Shown here one piece after another: positions 1 through 7,042 of a stretch of DNA of 11,077 nt (position 1 is its first letter; every line of letters begins with the position of its first letter). Source of the stretch: an uncultured Clostridia bacterium (GTDB lineage Bacteria; Bacillota; Clostridia; Oscillospirales; Oscillospiraceae); contig CAMHER010000052.1 in assembly GCA_946184215.1 (NCBI GenBank), positions 1-11,077 of the forward strand, in the 5' to 3' direction. A program made the position numbers and the translations under genes. The notes below the pieces were generated by a model that ran no database searches, was not told where the DNA came from, and worked only from the letters and a program-made list of their open reading frames with translations.

Positions 1-657
1 GAGATGGGCGCCTCCGCCGCCGAGACCCAGGAGAAGCTGATCCGCGACGCGCTGCTGACCAACGCCAACGTGCTGTACTGCGACAACGTCAAGGACGGCG
101 CCTTTGTCTCGACCCCGACCAGCTGCGCGACGATGCTCGACAACGCCACCGGCCGCAGCGTGCTGACCCCGACCATGATCAACAAGGCCGTGACCATTCT
201 GAAGAAAAACCGCGTGCCGCGCATCGGCGGACGCTACTACGCGGTCATCCACCCCAGCGTGGCGCACGATCTGCGCGAGTGCGAGGGCTGGATCGAGGCG
301 CACAAGTACGCCGCCCCCGAGGAGCTGTTCAACGGCGAGATCGGCGAGCTGCACGGCGTGCGCTTCATCGAGGACGTCTTCGCCCCGGTGCTGGGCGGCG
401 CGGACTACCAGAACAAGGCCGGCACCAAGACCTACGCCAGCTACTTCTTCGGCAAGGACGCCTTCGGCATCATCGACCCCGAGGGCGGCGCGCTGGAGAT
501 GATCATCCACGACAAGGGCGAGATCGGCGGCCCGCTGAACCAGTTCTCGACCATCGGCTACAAGTTCGAGACCAACGGCGCGACGATCCTCTACCCCGAG
601 CGTCTGCTGCGCGTAATGAGCTGCAGCTCCTACAGTGCCAGCGACGCGACCAACTGA
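1..657 (+). CDS. Major capsid protein, N4-gp56 family (5' end outside window)
   Basis: This is the main shell protein of the phage head. The reading frame is open to base 1, and the Met at base 4 is followed by a family-typical internal stretch (GASAAETQEKLIRDALLTNA), so it is not the true start. About 218 residues are visible, against roughly 300 for full-length members. Family-like features are the NVLYC segment near residue 25, the stretch LTPTMINKAVTILKKNRVPR and the phrase YYAVIHPSVAHDLR. These are followed by a GWIEAHKYAAPEELFNGEIG block and a C-terminal beta-rich part ending in LYPERLLRVMS. N4-gp56 capsids have the HK97-like fold and occur in N4-like podoviruses and many Firmicute prophages. 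The gene ends in a double stop (TGA then TAA). The family call rests on remembered sequence style and is strong. Confidence 0.88.
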   Translation, partial: EMGASAAETQEKLIRDALLTNANVLYCDNVKDGAFVSTPTSCATMLDNATGRSVLTPTMINKAVTILKKNRVPRIGGRYYAVIHPSVAHDLRECEGWIEAHKYAAPEELFNGEIGELHGVRFIEDVFAPVLGGADYQNKAGTKTYASYFFGKDAFGIIDPEGGALEMIIHDKGEIGGPLNQFSTIGYKFETNGATILYPERLLRVMSCSSYSASDATN

Positions 658-676
658 TAACGAAGGGCAGGCAAAC

Positions 677-895
677 ATGATGAAAAACGAAACCATGATC
701 GAGGTCTTTATCCCGCGCAGCGCGGCCAATCGCGACCCCAACTTCTTCGTCGCCGTCAACGGCGTGAGCTATCTGCTCCCGCGCGGCAAGTCCAGTCTCG
801 TCCCGGCGGCCGTCGCCGCCGAGATCGAGCGCGCCCGCGCCGCCGAGGACGCCATGTATGAGGCGCAGGAAGCGCTGAAAACGGCGGCGGAATAA
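677..895 (+). CDS. Small conserved phage head protein, 72 aa, function unknown
   Basis: A small acidic protein sits directly behind the capsid gene. I chose the ATG at 677 because an AAGGG ribosome site lies at 663-667. An in-frame ATG at 635 would overlap the capsid gene and has no such site. Residues 8-45 read as a compact beta-rich unit with the phrase FVAVNGVSYLLPRGK, followed by VPAAVAAEIERARAAE, which begins a helix that runs to the C-terminus. Small proteins of this 'nucleoside/valine-rich NGxxYxxPRG' style are, from memory, common next to capsid genes of Firmicute phages. They could be head decoration, capsid-vertex or assembly factors. No enzymatic motif is visible and the function is not known. 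The gene is translated with the same high-GC codon use as the capsid. Confidence 0.72.
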   Translation: MMKNETMIEVFIPRSAANRDPNFFVAVNGVSYLLPRGKSSLVPAAVAAEIERARAAEDAMYEAQEALKTAAE

Positions 896-911
896 GCCGC
901 GGGAGGCGCTC

Positions 912-1283
912 ATGACCGTAAACGACATCATTGCAGCCGTGGATCTCAAGGAGCCGAACAGCTATTCGCGCGAGGAAAAGCTCCGCTGGCTGTCCGCGCT
1001 CGACGGGAAGGTGCGCGAGGAGGTCCTGCTGACGCACGAGGGCTATGAGGGGGCGGAGAGCCTTGCGCCGTATGAGAGCGGCGAGGAGGAGCTGCTGATC
1101 CCCTTCCCCTACGGTGAGGGGGTCTATACCCACTATCTGATCGCCATGATCGCCGCTGCCAACGCGGAGGCCGCGCGCTATAATCAGCAGATCGCCATGT
1201 ACAACGCGGATTACAGTCAGTGGTGGAACGCCTATCATGCCGCACACATGCCGCTGCACCGCGAAACGCGCTTTCGCTTTTAA
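912..1283 (+). CDS. Probable head-tail connector/adaptor, 123 aa
   Basis: The protein is small and mostly helical, with a proper GGGAGG ribosome site at 901-906. The N-terminus (VNDIIAAVDLKEPNSYSREEKLRWLSALDGKV) has the helix-turn-helix pack seen at the start of small gp6/gp4-like head-completion proteins. The centre (residues 61-72, LLIPFPYGEGVYTHYL) is followed by a long helix rich in Ala, Asn and Tyr (residues 78-108). Proteins of this pattern commonly sit between capsid and tail genes, where they form the ring that joins portal to tail. Its position between the small head protein and the nozzle-like protein fits that role. There is no catalytic motif. The assignment is by position and general sequence style rather than by a diagnostic motif, so another head-completion role is possible. 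Confidence 0.6.
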   Translation: MTVNDIIAAVDLKEPNSYSREEKLRWLSALDGKVREEVLLTHEGYEGAESLAPYESGEEELLIPFPYGEGVYTHYLIAMIAAANAEAARYNQQIAMYNADYSQWWNAYHAAHMPLHRETRFRF

Positions 1284-1295
1284 GGAGGTGGAATC

Positions 1296-3062
1296 ATGCC
1301 GCTTTATCCAAGGCTTCACACGCAGCCGACCGAGCAGGAGATGATCGACGGCTTCGGCGGCTATGACCACCGGCTGCGGATCGCCGACGGGGCCTGGTTC
1401 GACACGGAAAACCTCAGCTCGGATCTCGCCCCGATGCTCTCCGTCCGCCGCCCCAGGGGCAACACACATCTGCGCGCCGCGGCGCTGCTGGAAAAGGACG
1501 CGCTGGCCTATGTGTCGGAGGACGGCACGCTGTACTATAACTTTCTGCCTACGGCGGTGACGGGACTTTCCACCGCGCCCAAGCAGATCGTCGGCATGGG
1601 CGCCTATCTCGTCATCTTCCCGGACAAGGTCTATTTCAACACCGCCGATGAGACCGACTGGGGCAGTCTCGAGGCGCATTTCGCGCCGCAGAGCGCTTCC
1701 TATGAGCTGTGCCGCTTCGACGGCACGGCGCTGCGCGCCGATTATATCCAGCCGCTCGAGCCGGACGCGCCGCAAAACGCGCAGTACTGGATCGACACCT
1801 CCGGCGAGAGAAGCGTCCTGCGCCAGTGGTCGGAGGCGCAGGGCGAGTGGGTCACGGTCGAGACGGCGTATGTCCGCATCGGTTTTGAGACCCGGGGCGT
1901 GGTACCAAAGCTCTTCTCCGCCGGGGACGGCGTGAGCGTCTCCGGCTCGTCGCTCGGGGAAGTGAACGGAGAAAAGCTCCTCGCCGCCGTGGGCGGCGGG
2001 GAGGGCGAGAGCGACTGGGTCGTCGTCACGGGCCTGCCCGCTCATCTCCCCGACGACCCCGATACGGCGCTTCGGATCGACCGGAGCGCGCCGGAGCCGG
2101 ACTTTGTCTGCGAATGCCAGAACCGGCTCTGGGGCTGCCGCTACGGGCTGGACGAGGGCGGCCGGCCCGTCAACGAGATCTTCTGCTGCGCGCTGGGCGA
2201 CTTTAAAAACTGGCGGCAGTTCCGCGGTCTCGCCACCGATTCCTGGGTCGGCTCGGTCGGCTCGGACGGGCAGTGGACCGGCGCGGTGAACTATCTCGGC
2301 TCTCCCACCTTTTTTAAGGAAAACCGTATTCACCGCGTCGGGATCTCTCCGGAGGGAGCGCACACGATCAGCGAGACCGTCTGCCGCGGCGTGCAGAAGG
2401 GCAGCGAAAAATCGCTGCGCGTGGTAAACGAGACGCTGTATTACAAGTCCCGCTCCGACGTCTGCGCGTACCAGGGCGGCTTCCCCGCCGGCGTGTCCGC
2501 GCCGCTCGGCACCATAAGCTATCACGGCGCGGTCGCCGGCGAGGCACGGGGAAAATATTATCTTTCGATGCTCGATGAGGACGAGACGCCCTCGCTCTTC
2601 GTCTATGACATCGCGAAGGGGCTGTGGCTGCGGGAGGACGCGCTGCGCGTCACGGATTTTGCCCGCGTCGACGACGAGCTTTATGCGATCGCGGACGGCG
2701 AGCTGATCACGCTCTTCGGCTCGCTGCCCGTCGCGGGCTCGACGCGGGAGGAGACGGTCACGTGGCAGGCGGTCTCGGGGCTCCTTTGCTATCGCTATCC
2801 CGAGAACAAGCGCGTCTCGCGCTATAACATCCGTCTGAGCCTGGCGCAGGGCGCGACGATGGAGGTGTATGTGCAGTACGACTCCGACGGCGTATGGCGC
2901 AGCGCGGGCGGCATCACCGCCGCCAAGGACATGACCGACGCCTGCCTCTTTCCGGTAAGGCCGCACCGCTGCGACCATTTGCAGTTGAAGCTGTCCGGGC
3001 AGGGCGAGGTACGCATCCTGTCGATCTCGCGTATTCTGGAGCTGGGGAGTGATTACCGATGA
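1296..3062 (+). CDS. Probable tail tube/nozzle (stabilisation) protein of a short-tailed phage, 588 aa
   Basis: This is a large structural protein with no signal peptide or membrane segment. The start has an ideal AAGGAGG site at 1282-1288, seven bases from the ATG and overlapping the previous stop. The N-terminus has the phrase ENLSSDLAPMLSVRRPRG (residues 38-55), typical of a group of long proteins placed after the connector in podovirus-like phages. The rest alternates short beta-strand stretches (for example LYYNFLP, YLVIFPDKVYFN, LYYKSRSDVCAYQGGFP, GKYYLSMLDEDETPSLFVYD). This recalls beta-propeller-rich tail tubular protein B (T7 gp12) and P22 gp10-like nozzles. In a short-tailed virion it would form the distal tube contacting fibres. 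The 3' end overlaps the next start by 4 bases (ATGA), implying coupled translation. The nozzle role is inferred from position and beta-rich repeats, not from a verified domain hit. Confidence 0.6.
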   Translation: MPLYPRLHTQPTEQEMIDGFGGYDHRLRIADGAWFDTENLSSDLAPMLSVRRPRGNTHLRAAALLEKDALAYVSEDGTLYYNFLPTAVTGLSTAPKQIVGMGAYLVIFPDKVYFNTADETDWGSLEAHFAPQSASYELCRFDGTALRADYIQPLEPDAPQNAQYWIDTSGERSVLRQWSEAQGEWVTVETAYVRIGFETRGVVPKLFSAGDGVSVSGSSLGEVNGEKLLAAVGGGEGESDWVVVTGLPAHLPDDPDTALRIDRSAPEPDFVCECQNRLWGCRYGLDEGGRPVNEIFCCALGDFKNWRQFRGLATDSWVGSVGSDGQWTGAVNYLGSPTFFKENRIHRVGISPEGAHTISETVCRGVQKGSEKSLRVVNETLYYKSRSDVCAYQGGFPAGVSAPLGTISYHGAVAGEARGKYYLSMLDEDETPSLFVYDIAKGLWLREDALRVTDFARVDDELYAIADGELITLFGSLPVAGSTREETVTWQAVSGLLCYRYPENKRVSRYNIRLSLAQGATMEVYVQYDSDGVWRSAGGITAAKDMTDACLFPVRPHRCDHLQLKLSGQGEVRILSISRILELGSDYR

Positions 3063-3805
3063 GTCTTGAGCTTCCCCCGATGGCGCAGGGAACGGCGGAG
3101 CAGCAGCTCGCCGCGCTGCGGGACTATCTCGTTCGGCTGGCACAGAGTCTTGAGCAGATAGGCGGAAGCGACGTTGCGGTATCCGCAGCAAAGGCCGCGT
3201 CCAACGCCGCCAAAGCCGCGCAGGAGCAGACGGCGCAGCAGGTCAGGAAAACGGCTGACAGTCTCAAGGCGCTGATCATTAAGACCGCAGACGAGATCAC
3301 CGCGTACACGGACACGAGGGCAGAGACCTTCGAGTCCCTGTACGTGGCGAAGTCCGACTACGGCGAATACTACAACCAGATCGAAACGCAGGTCACGCAG
3401 ACGGCGCGGAATGCCGTCGAGACCTATCACTACGCCGAGGCGATCCAGGATATGAATACGTATCTCACGGATCTCAACGGTCAGATCCGGAGAGGCGTGA
3501 TCGAGGACCCGGAGACGCACGAGGTCCATCTCGGTATTGCGATCAGCGAACAGCTTTCCTTCACCGGACAGACACAGACCGAGGGAGGCCTGACATATTA
3601 TGAGCTGACGCCCGGACAGACGCTTGGTCTCTATACCTCGACGGGCTGGCAGTTCTGGATCAACGGCGTGAGGCGCGGCTGGTTTTCCTCGGAGGACAGC
3701 ATGCTGCATGTCTCGAACATCGTGGTCGAAAACCGCCTGCAGCTCGGCAGCGGCTGGGATATCACAAGCACGAACGGCTTCGGTCTGCGGTATATAGGAG
3801 GATAA
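3059..3805 (+). CDS. Coiled-coil tail adaptor with a siphophage-tip-like C-terminal domain, 248 aa
   Basis: Residues 12-95 are an Ala/Gln/Lys-rich helical stretch (for example AAKAASNAAKAAQEQTAQQV), best read as a trimeric coiled coil. A second helical part covers residues 100-145. From residue about 150 the protein becomes beta-rich: VHLGIAISEQLSFTG, YELTPGQTLGLYTSTGWQFW, INGVRRGWFSSEDSMLHVSN, ending in NRLQLGSGWDITSTNGFGLR. This C-terminal pattern resembles, from memory, the last domain of siphophage tail-tip proteins, in which 'text-like' segments SFxxxG, xVAYISN and LxIGxFxF alternate. In this phage it would link the nozzle to the fibre encoded next. Start ATGA overlaps the previous stop, with a GGGGAG site about 10 bases upstream. 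The fibre's AGGAGG site is embedded in this gene's last codons. Alternative: an internal needle or spike. Confidence 0.6.
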   Translation: MSLELPPMAQGTAEQQLAALRDYLVRLAQSLEQIGGSDVAVSAAKAASNAAKAAQEQTAQQVRKTADSLKALIIKTADEITAYTDTRAETFESLYVAKSDYGEYYNQIETQVTQTARNAVETYHYAEAIQDMNTYLTDLNGQIRRGVIEDPETHEVHLGIAISEQLSFTGQTQTEGGLTYYELTPGQTLGLYTSTGWQFWINGVRRGWFSSEDSMLHVSNIVVENRLQLGSGWDITSTNGFGLRYIGG

Positions 3806-3806
3806 A

Positions 3807-5714
3807 ATGGCAACAGGATATTCACAGGAATGGTCGGCACGCAACAGCATTTATACCGCCTACTTCCGCATCTATTACGCCACCTCCTACAACGCCTCGA
3901 CAAACACATCAACGGTGACGATCACGCCGCAGCTCATGACGAGCGCGGACTTCGGCAACGACTACCGCGTCTTCAACGGCGCGGGGCTGAGCGGCGCGGG
4001 CGTATACGGCAACGGCGTGTGTCTGTATTCCTTTGGGACGAACTACGGCTCCGGAAACTATCTCAGCTGCGGGAGCGCCCACAGCTATTACCGAGACCTC
4101 GGATCATGGTCTTTTACGGTCAGTCATAATGCCAACGGCGACGCAAGCTTTACGGTCGGCATCTGCGGCTCCGTGCTGGCCATGTATTTCTCCGGCACGG
4201 GTTATACGTATAACCAATGCTTCATCGGCTCAGTCGGCGACACGGTGTCAGACACGATCACGATCCACGAGAATGCGGCCTCCTCGATCGCCTCTTCGAG
4301 CGCCAGCGTCACCACGCAAGGCACATACTCGCTGACGATGAACCGCAAGGCCAGCTCGAATTATCACGTCGTGACCTTTCTGTATAACAACAGCACCGTG
4401 CTGTATTCAAGCGGGCACTTTGGCACCTCGTATACTCTTGACATTCCGAGATCGTTCTTCCGAAATTATCCCAGCCTATCGTCGCTCCCGGTCACGGTAT
4501 CTGTTCAGACTTATAACAGCTCCGGCACGGCGATCGGCAGTCCGGCCACAACCTCGCTGACGGTGAATGCGGACGCGGATATGAAGCCGGTCGTTTCTTC
4601 CGGATGGGTAAGTCTGGCGCCGTACAACACCGGCGCGGTATCCGGCTTCACCGGATACGTGCAAGGCTATTCCCGCGCGCAGGCTACCTTTAACTCGTCA
4701 AAAATCAGCATGACGAACGCGGTGGGCGCAAGCATTGCCTCCTATTCCGTCACGTGCCAGGGATCTGCAGCCAGCACAAGCCCGTATCTGACGAACGTGC
4801 TGTCGTCGACCTCGGTATCCGTAGTCTGCACAGTAACCGACACGCGCGGCCGGTCAGCGAGCCAGACCTTCACGCTCACCGTGATGGCCTATGCGAAACC
4901 GAAGCTGACCGGGATCGCGATCTTCCGCTGCAACACGAACGGCACGGCATCTGAAGACGGTACCAAGTATTCGGCAAAGGCAACGCTGACGTACTCATCC
5001 TTGAACAGTCAGAACAGGGCAACGCTTGTCTGCGCCGTAGCAGCGGCAGGCGGCAGCTATGGATCGGCAGAAGCGCTCACCAGCGGGCAGGCACGCATAT
5101 CGACCGCCAACCTTAACGCGGACCGATCGTACACCGTGCGTATCACGGCAACGGACGCGCTTGGGAACACCGATGTGTATTACCAGGTCCTCCCGACCCG
5201 GAAGTGGGCGATGAAGTTCCGCCCGACAGGAAACGGCGTCGCATTCGGCAAGGCAGCGGAATACAACAACACCTTCGAGATCACCGCGGACTGGGCTGTT
5301 CGTGTCGGCGGCAAGACCGCCTCTGCTTTTATACGCGATATCGTTTACCCCGTTGGGTCTATCTATATGAGCGTGAACAGCACAAGTCCGGCGACGCTCT
5401 TCGGCGGAACATGGGAGAGACTTCAAGACAGATTTCTGCTTGCGGCGGGATCGACTTATGCCGCCGGGTCAACGGGCGGTGCATCGGCGGTTACGCTGAC
5501 CACCGAACAGATCCCTTCGCATTCTCACTCCATCAGCCCGGCAATCGGTTGGCCTGTGAATGCGGACGCCGCCGAACACCATGTGGAAAATTGGGGTTAT
5601 AGCGCATGGCCGAGAGTTCCCAAAATCACATCAACCGGCAACGCGGGCGGCGGGCAAGCCCACAACAACATGCCGCCATACCTCGCAGTTTATATGTGGA
5701 AAAGGACGGGATAA
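3807..5714 (+). CDS. Tail fibre/receptor-binding protein: DUF859-like body with Gp10-type C-terminal tip, 635 aa
   Basis: This protein probably recognises the host cell surface. Residues 1-155 are a jelly-roll-like beta domain (AYFRIYYATSYNAST, WSFTVSHNANGDASFTVGI, ending SDTITIHENAAS). Residues 156-460 are Ser/Thr-rich Ig-like beta repeats, the layout of DUF859 siphophage structural proteins, including TVTDTRGRSASQTFTLTV (341-358) and the ITATDALGN turn. The motif KWAMKFRPTGNGVAFGKAAE (467-486) precedes a linker. The C-terminal tip (513-635) matches the Gp10/collar-like fibre end: YPVGSIYMSVN, ATLFGGTWERL, DRFLLAAG, an HSH pair (572 and 574) and GGGQAHNNMPPYLAVYMWKR. HxH motifs in T4 gp37-type tips bind iron, so metal binding here is a reasonable inference. 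The start has AGGAGG at 3796-3801. This gene is visibly less GC-rich than the capsid gene. Confidence 0.82.
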   Translation: MATGYSQEWSARNSIYTAYFRIYYATSYNASTNTSTVTITPQLMTSADFGNDYRVFNGAGLSGAGVYGNGVCLYSFGTNYGSGNYLSCGSAHSYYRDLGSWSFTVSHNANGDASFTVGICGSVLAMYFSGTGYTYNQCFIGSVGDTVSDTITIHENAASSIASSSASVTTQGTYSLTMNRKASSNYHVVTFLYNNSTVLYSSGHFGTSYTLDIPRSFFRNYPSLSSLPVTVSVQTYNSSGTAIGSPATTSLTVNADADMKPVVSSGWVSLAPYNTGAVSGFTGYVQGYSRAQATFNSSKISMTNAVGASIASYSVTCQGSAASTSPYLTNVLSSTSVSVVCTVTDTRGRSASQTFTLTVMAYAKPKLTGIAIFRCNTNGTASEDGTKYSAKATLTYSSLNSQNRATLVCAVAAAGGSYGSAEALTSGQARISTANLNADRSYTVRITATDALGNTDVYYQVLPTRKWAMKFRPTGNGVAFGKAAEYNNTFEITADWAVRVGGKTASAFIRDIVYPVGSIYMSVNSTSPATLFGGTWERLQDRFLLAAGSTYAAGSTGGASAVTLTTEQIPSHSHSISPAIGWPVNADAAEHHVENWGYSAWPRVPKITSTGNAGGGQAHNNMPPYLAVYMWKRTG

Positions 5715-5716
5715 GC

Positions 5717-6499
5717 ATGACGATTCAGGAGGCAAAAGAAAAGCTGGTCACCTGGGCCAACGCCCAGATCGGCACACGCGAGAGCAACAACAACTATAAC
5801 CGCTATGCCGCGATCGCCGAGAGCATGCGCATGTACGGCTGGAACGTGCAGAACCAGCCCTGGTGTGATGTGTTCGTGGACGCAGGCTTCGTCGAATGCT
5901 TCGGGCTTGAGGGCGCGGCAAAGCTGACCTGTCAGCCTCTCGGCGGCTTCTCGGCGGCGTGCCGCTATTCGGCGCAGTTCTATAAAAACGCCGGGGCCTG
6001 GACCCAGTCGCCGGAGGCCGGCGACCAGATCTTTCTGTACGTCGACGGCGGGATCAACCACACGGGCATCGTGACGGCCGTAGCGAACGGCTGTGTCTAC
6101 ACCGTCGAGGGCAACAGCGGCGACATGGTGGCGCGGCGCGTGTACGCGCTGCACTCACCGAACATCGCGGGCTACGGCCGGCCGAACTGGGCGGCCGTGG
6201 GGGAGGCAGCGCCTTCCCCTTCTCCGTCCGCGCCGGGCGCGGAGACGGGAGGAGAGCGCCGTTACACGGGCTATGAATACAGCGTGAAGATCCCGCTTCT
6301 GCGAAGCGGCAACAGCGGCCCGGCGGTTTTCAATCTCCAGACGCTTCTCTCCGCCCACGGCTTTGACTGCGGCAGCGCGGACGGCGTTTTCGGGCCGAAG
6401 ACCTGCGCCGCGCTGACGGCTTTTCAAAGGAAAGCCGGACTCGACGCGGACGGCGAGTTCGGCGGCCAGAGCTTTACGGCGCTCTGGGATTACGGATAA
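5717..6499 (+). CDS. Endolysin: CHAP peptidase/amidase with C-terminal peptidoglycan-binding domain, 260 aa
   Basis: This is the lysis enzyme that cuts host peptidoglycan at the end of infection. The N-terminal half (about 15-150) is a CHAP domain: QPWCDVFVDAGF carries the catalytic Cys50, GGINHTGIVTAV the His115, and TVEGNSGD the third residue (Glu131 or Asn133). After a Pro/Ser linker (165-180, APSPSPSAPG) comes a PG_binding_1 domain (about 188-258: IPLLRSGNSGPAVFNLQTLL, DGVFGPKTCAALTAFQRKAG). There is no signal peptide, so release depends on the holin next door. I chose ATG 5717: the frame stays open back to 5606, but those codons lie over the end of the fibre gene, while AAGGA at 5702-5706 precedes 5717. 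CHAP enzymes can act as amidase or endopeptidase; the sequence does not decide which. Confidence 0.9.
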   Translation: MTIQEAKEKLVTWANAQIGTRESNNNYNRYAAIAESMRMYGWNVQNQPWCDVFVDAGFVECFGLEGAAKLTCQPLGGFSAACRYSAQFYKNAGAWTQSPEAGDQIFLYVDGGINHTGIVTAVANGCVYTVEGNSGDMVARRVYALHSPNIAGYGRPNWAAVGEAAPSPSPSAPGAETGGERRYTGYEYSVKIPLLRSGNSGPAVFNLQTLLSAHGFDCGSADGVFGPKTCAALTAFQRKAGLDADGEFGGQSFTALWDYG

Positions 6500-6513
6500 A
6501 AGAGAGGAAAAAC

Positions 6514-6987
6514 ATGAACGCACCTGATAAAGCAAGGGAAATCAAGGCCGCGCTCACGCTTGTGATCAGCTTTCTCACGGCTCTGTGGGGCTGGCTCGGC
6601 TGGGCGGTCGCGGTCTTCATCGCGGCAATGACCGTGGACTATATCACCGGCACCTGGGCCGCGCGCGCCAGGGGCGAATGGTCCAGCGCCGCGGCGCGGC
6701 AGGGACTTTGGCACAAGCTGGGCGAGATCTCGGCGCTGCTGGTGGCGGCGCTGTGCGATATTGCGATCTCGGTGGTGCTGCACAGCACGGCGGCGCCGCT
6801 GCTGGTCGATGTGCCTGAGAAGCATTATCTGACGCTGCTCGTCGCAATCTGGTACAGCTTCACAGAGCTCGGCAGCATCGTGGAGAACGCCGGACTGCTC
6901 GGCGCGCCGATCCCCCAGTGGCTGAAAAAGGGCATCGCCCTGCTGCGCGACAAGGCGGACCGAGGCCACGGTTTCCCCGAAGAATAG
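6514..6987 (+). CDS. Phage holin (Phage_holin_4/Cph1-type), 157 aa
   Basis: This small membrane protein makes the holes that release the endolysin. Hydrophobic segments are visible at about residues 12-28 and 29-48 (close together), 72-91 and 105-124. The motif VDYITGTWAA (residues 41-50) followed by a small-residue loop and GLWHKLGEISALL is typical of the toxin-secretion/phage-lysis holin family. The phrase ELGSIVENAGLLGAPIPQWLKK (118-139) is the family's usual C-terminal signature. The length of 157 is normal. A GAGAGG site at 6502-6507 lies six bases before the ATG. It follows the endolysin by 14 bp, forming a lysis pair at the end of the late operon, and is followed by the terminator hairpin at 7000-7030. 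The tail after the last membrane segment is charged (LLRDKADRGHGFPEE), as expected for a cytoplasmic end. Confidence 0.88.
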   Translation: MNAPDKAREIKAALTLVISFLTALWGWLGWAVAVFIAAMTVDYITGTWAARARGEWSSAAARQGLWHKLGEISALLVAALCDIAISVVLHSTAAPLLVDVPEKHYLTLLVAIWYSFTELGSIVENAGLLGAPIPQWLKKGIALLRDKADRGHGFPEE

Positions 6988-6991
6988 AAGA

Positions 6992-7035
6992 ACAAAAAAC
7001 GGGCAGATGCCTTTTTATGGCATCTGCCCGTATTC
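6992..7035. terminator. Bidirectional hairpin terminator between phage late operon and queH
   Basis: Stem CGGGCAGATGCC (7000-7011) pairs perfectly with GGCATCTGCCCG (7019-7030) around a 7-base loop, giving 12 bp (13 with A6999-T7031). Read on the minus strand the hairpin is followed by a T-run (complement of AAAAAA at about 6994-6999), so it is a canonical terminator for queH, whose stop is at 7043. Read on the plus strand it is followed by TATTCTTTGC, a weaker tract, so it would also stop late phage transcription, less cleanly. The hairpin sits in the only 55 bp between the holin and queH. Confidence 0.85.
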
Positions 7036-7042
7036 TTTGCTG

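Larger units (their letters stand above)
1..7042 (+). mobile_element. Right (late-gene) part of a podovirus-like prophage, truncated by the window start
   Basis: Eight consecutive plus-strand genes run in the order capsid, small head protein, connector, tail nozzle, adaptor, fibre, endolysin, holin, with gaps of 0-19 bp or short overlaps. This is the classic late order of a tailed phage, with lysis at the end. Every gene after 6987 looks chromosomal, so the right end should fall near 6988-7042, although the exact border is not visible. Portal, terminase, integrase and regulators, if present, lie upstream of the window. No gene here is obviously broken, so the late module may be functional. 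The absence of a tape-measure gene argues for a short tail. The right boundary is inferred, and a phage carrying queH or the deaminase as cargo cannot be strictly excluded. Confidence 0.85.

Noticed and set aside
635..676. Longer start for the 72-aa head protein
   Set aside because: It would overlap the capsid end and lacks a ribosome site; AAGGG at 663-667 points to 677.
3056..3064. Programmed frameshift at the nozzle/adaptor junction
   Set aside because: ATGA overlap is ordinary translational coupling; no slippery heptamer is seen and both products look complete.
756..3191. 811-codon open frame on the minus strand across four phage genes
   Set aside because: It is antisense to well-supported genes with their own ribosome sites. 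GC-rich codon bias leaves such frames open, and the product is Arg/Ala/Pro-rich with no domain style.
5606..5716. Longer endolysin start at 5606
   Set aside because: The additional 37 codons overlap the fibre's conserved C-terminal tip in another frame, and the CHAP domain starts after Met 5717, which has its own upstream AAGGA.
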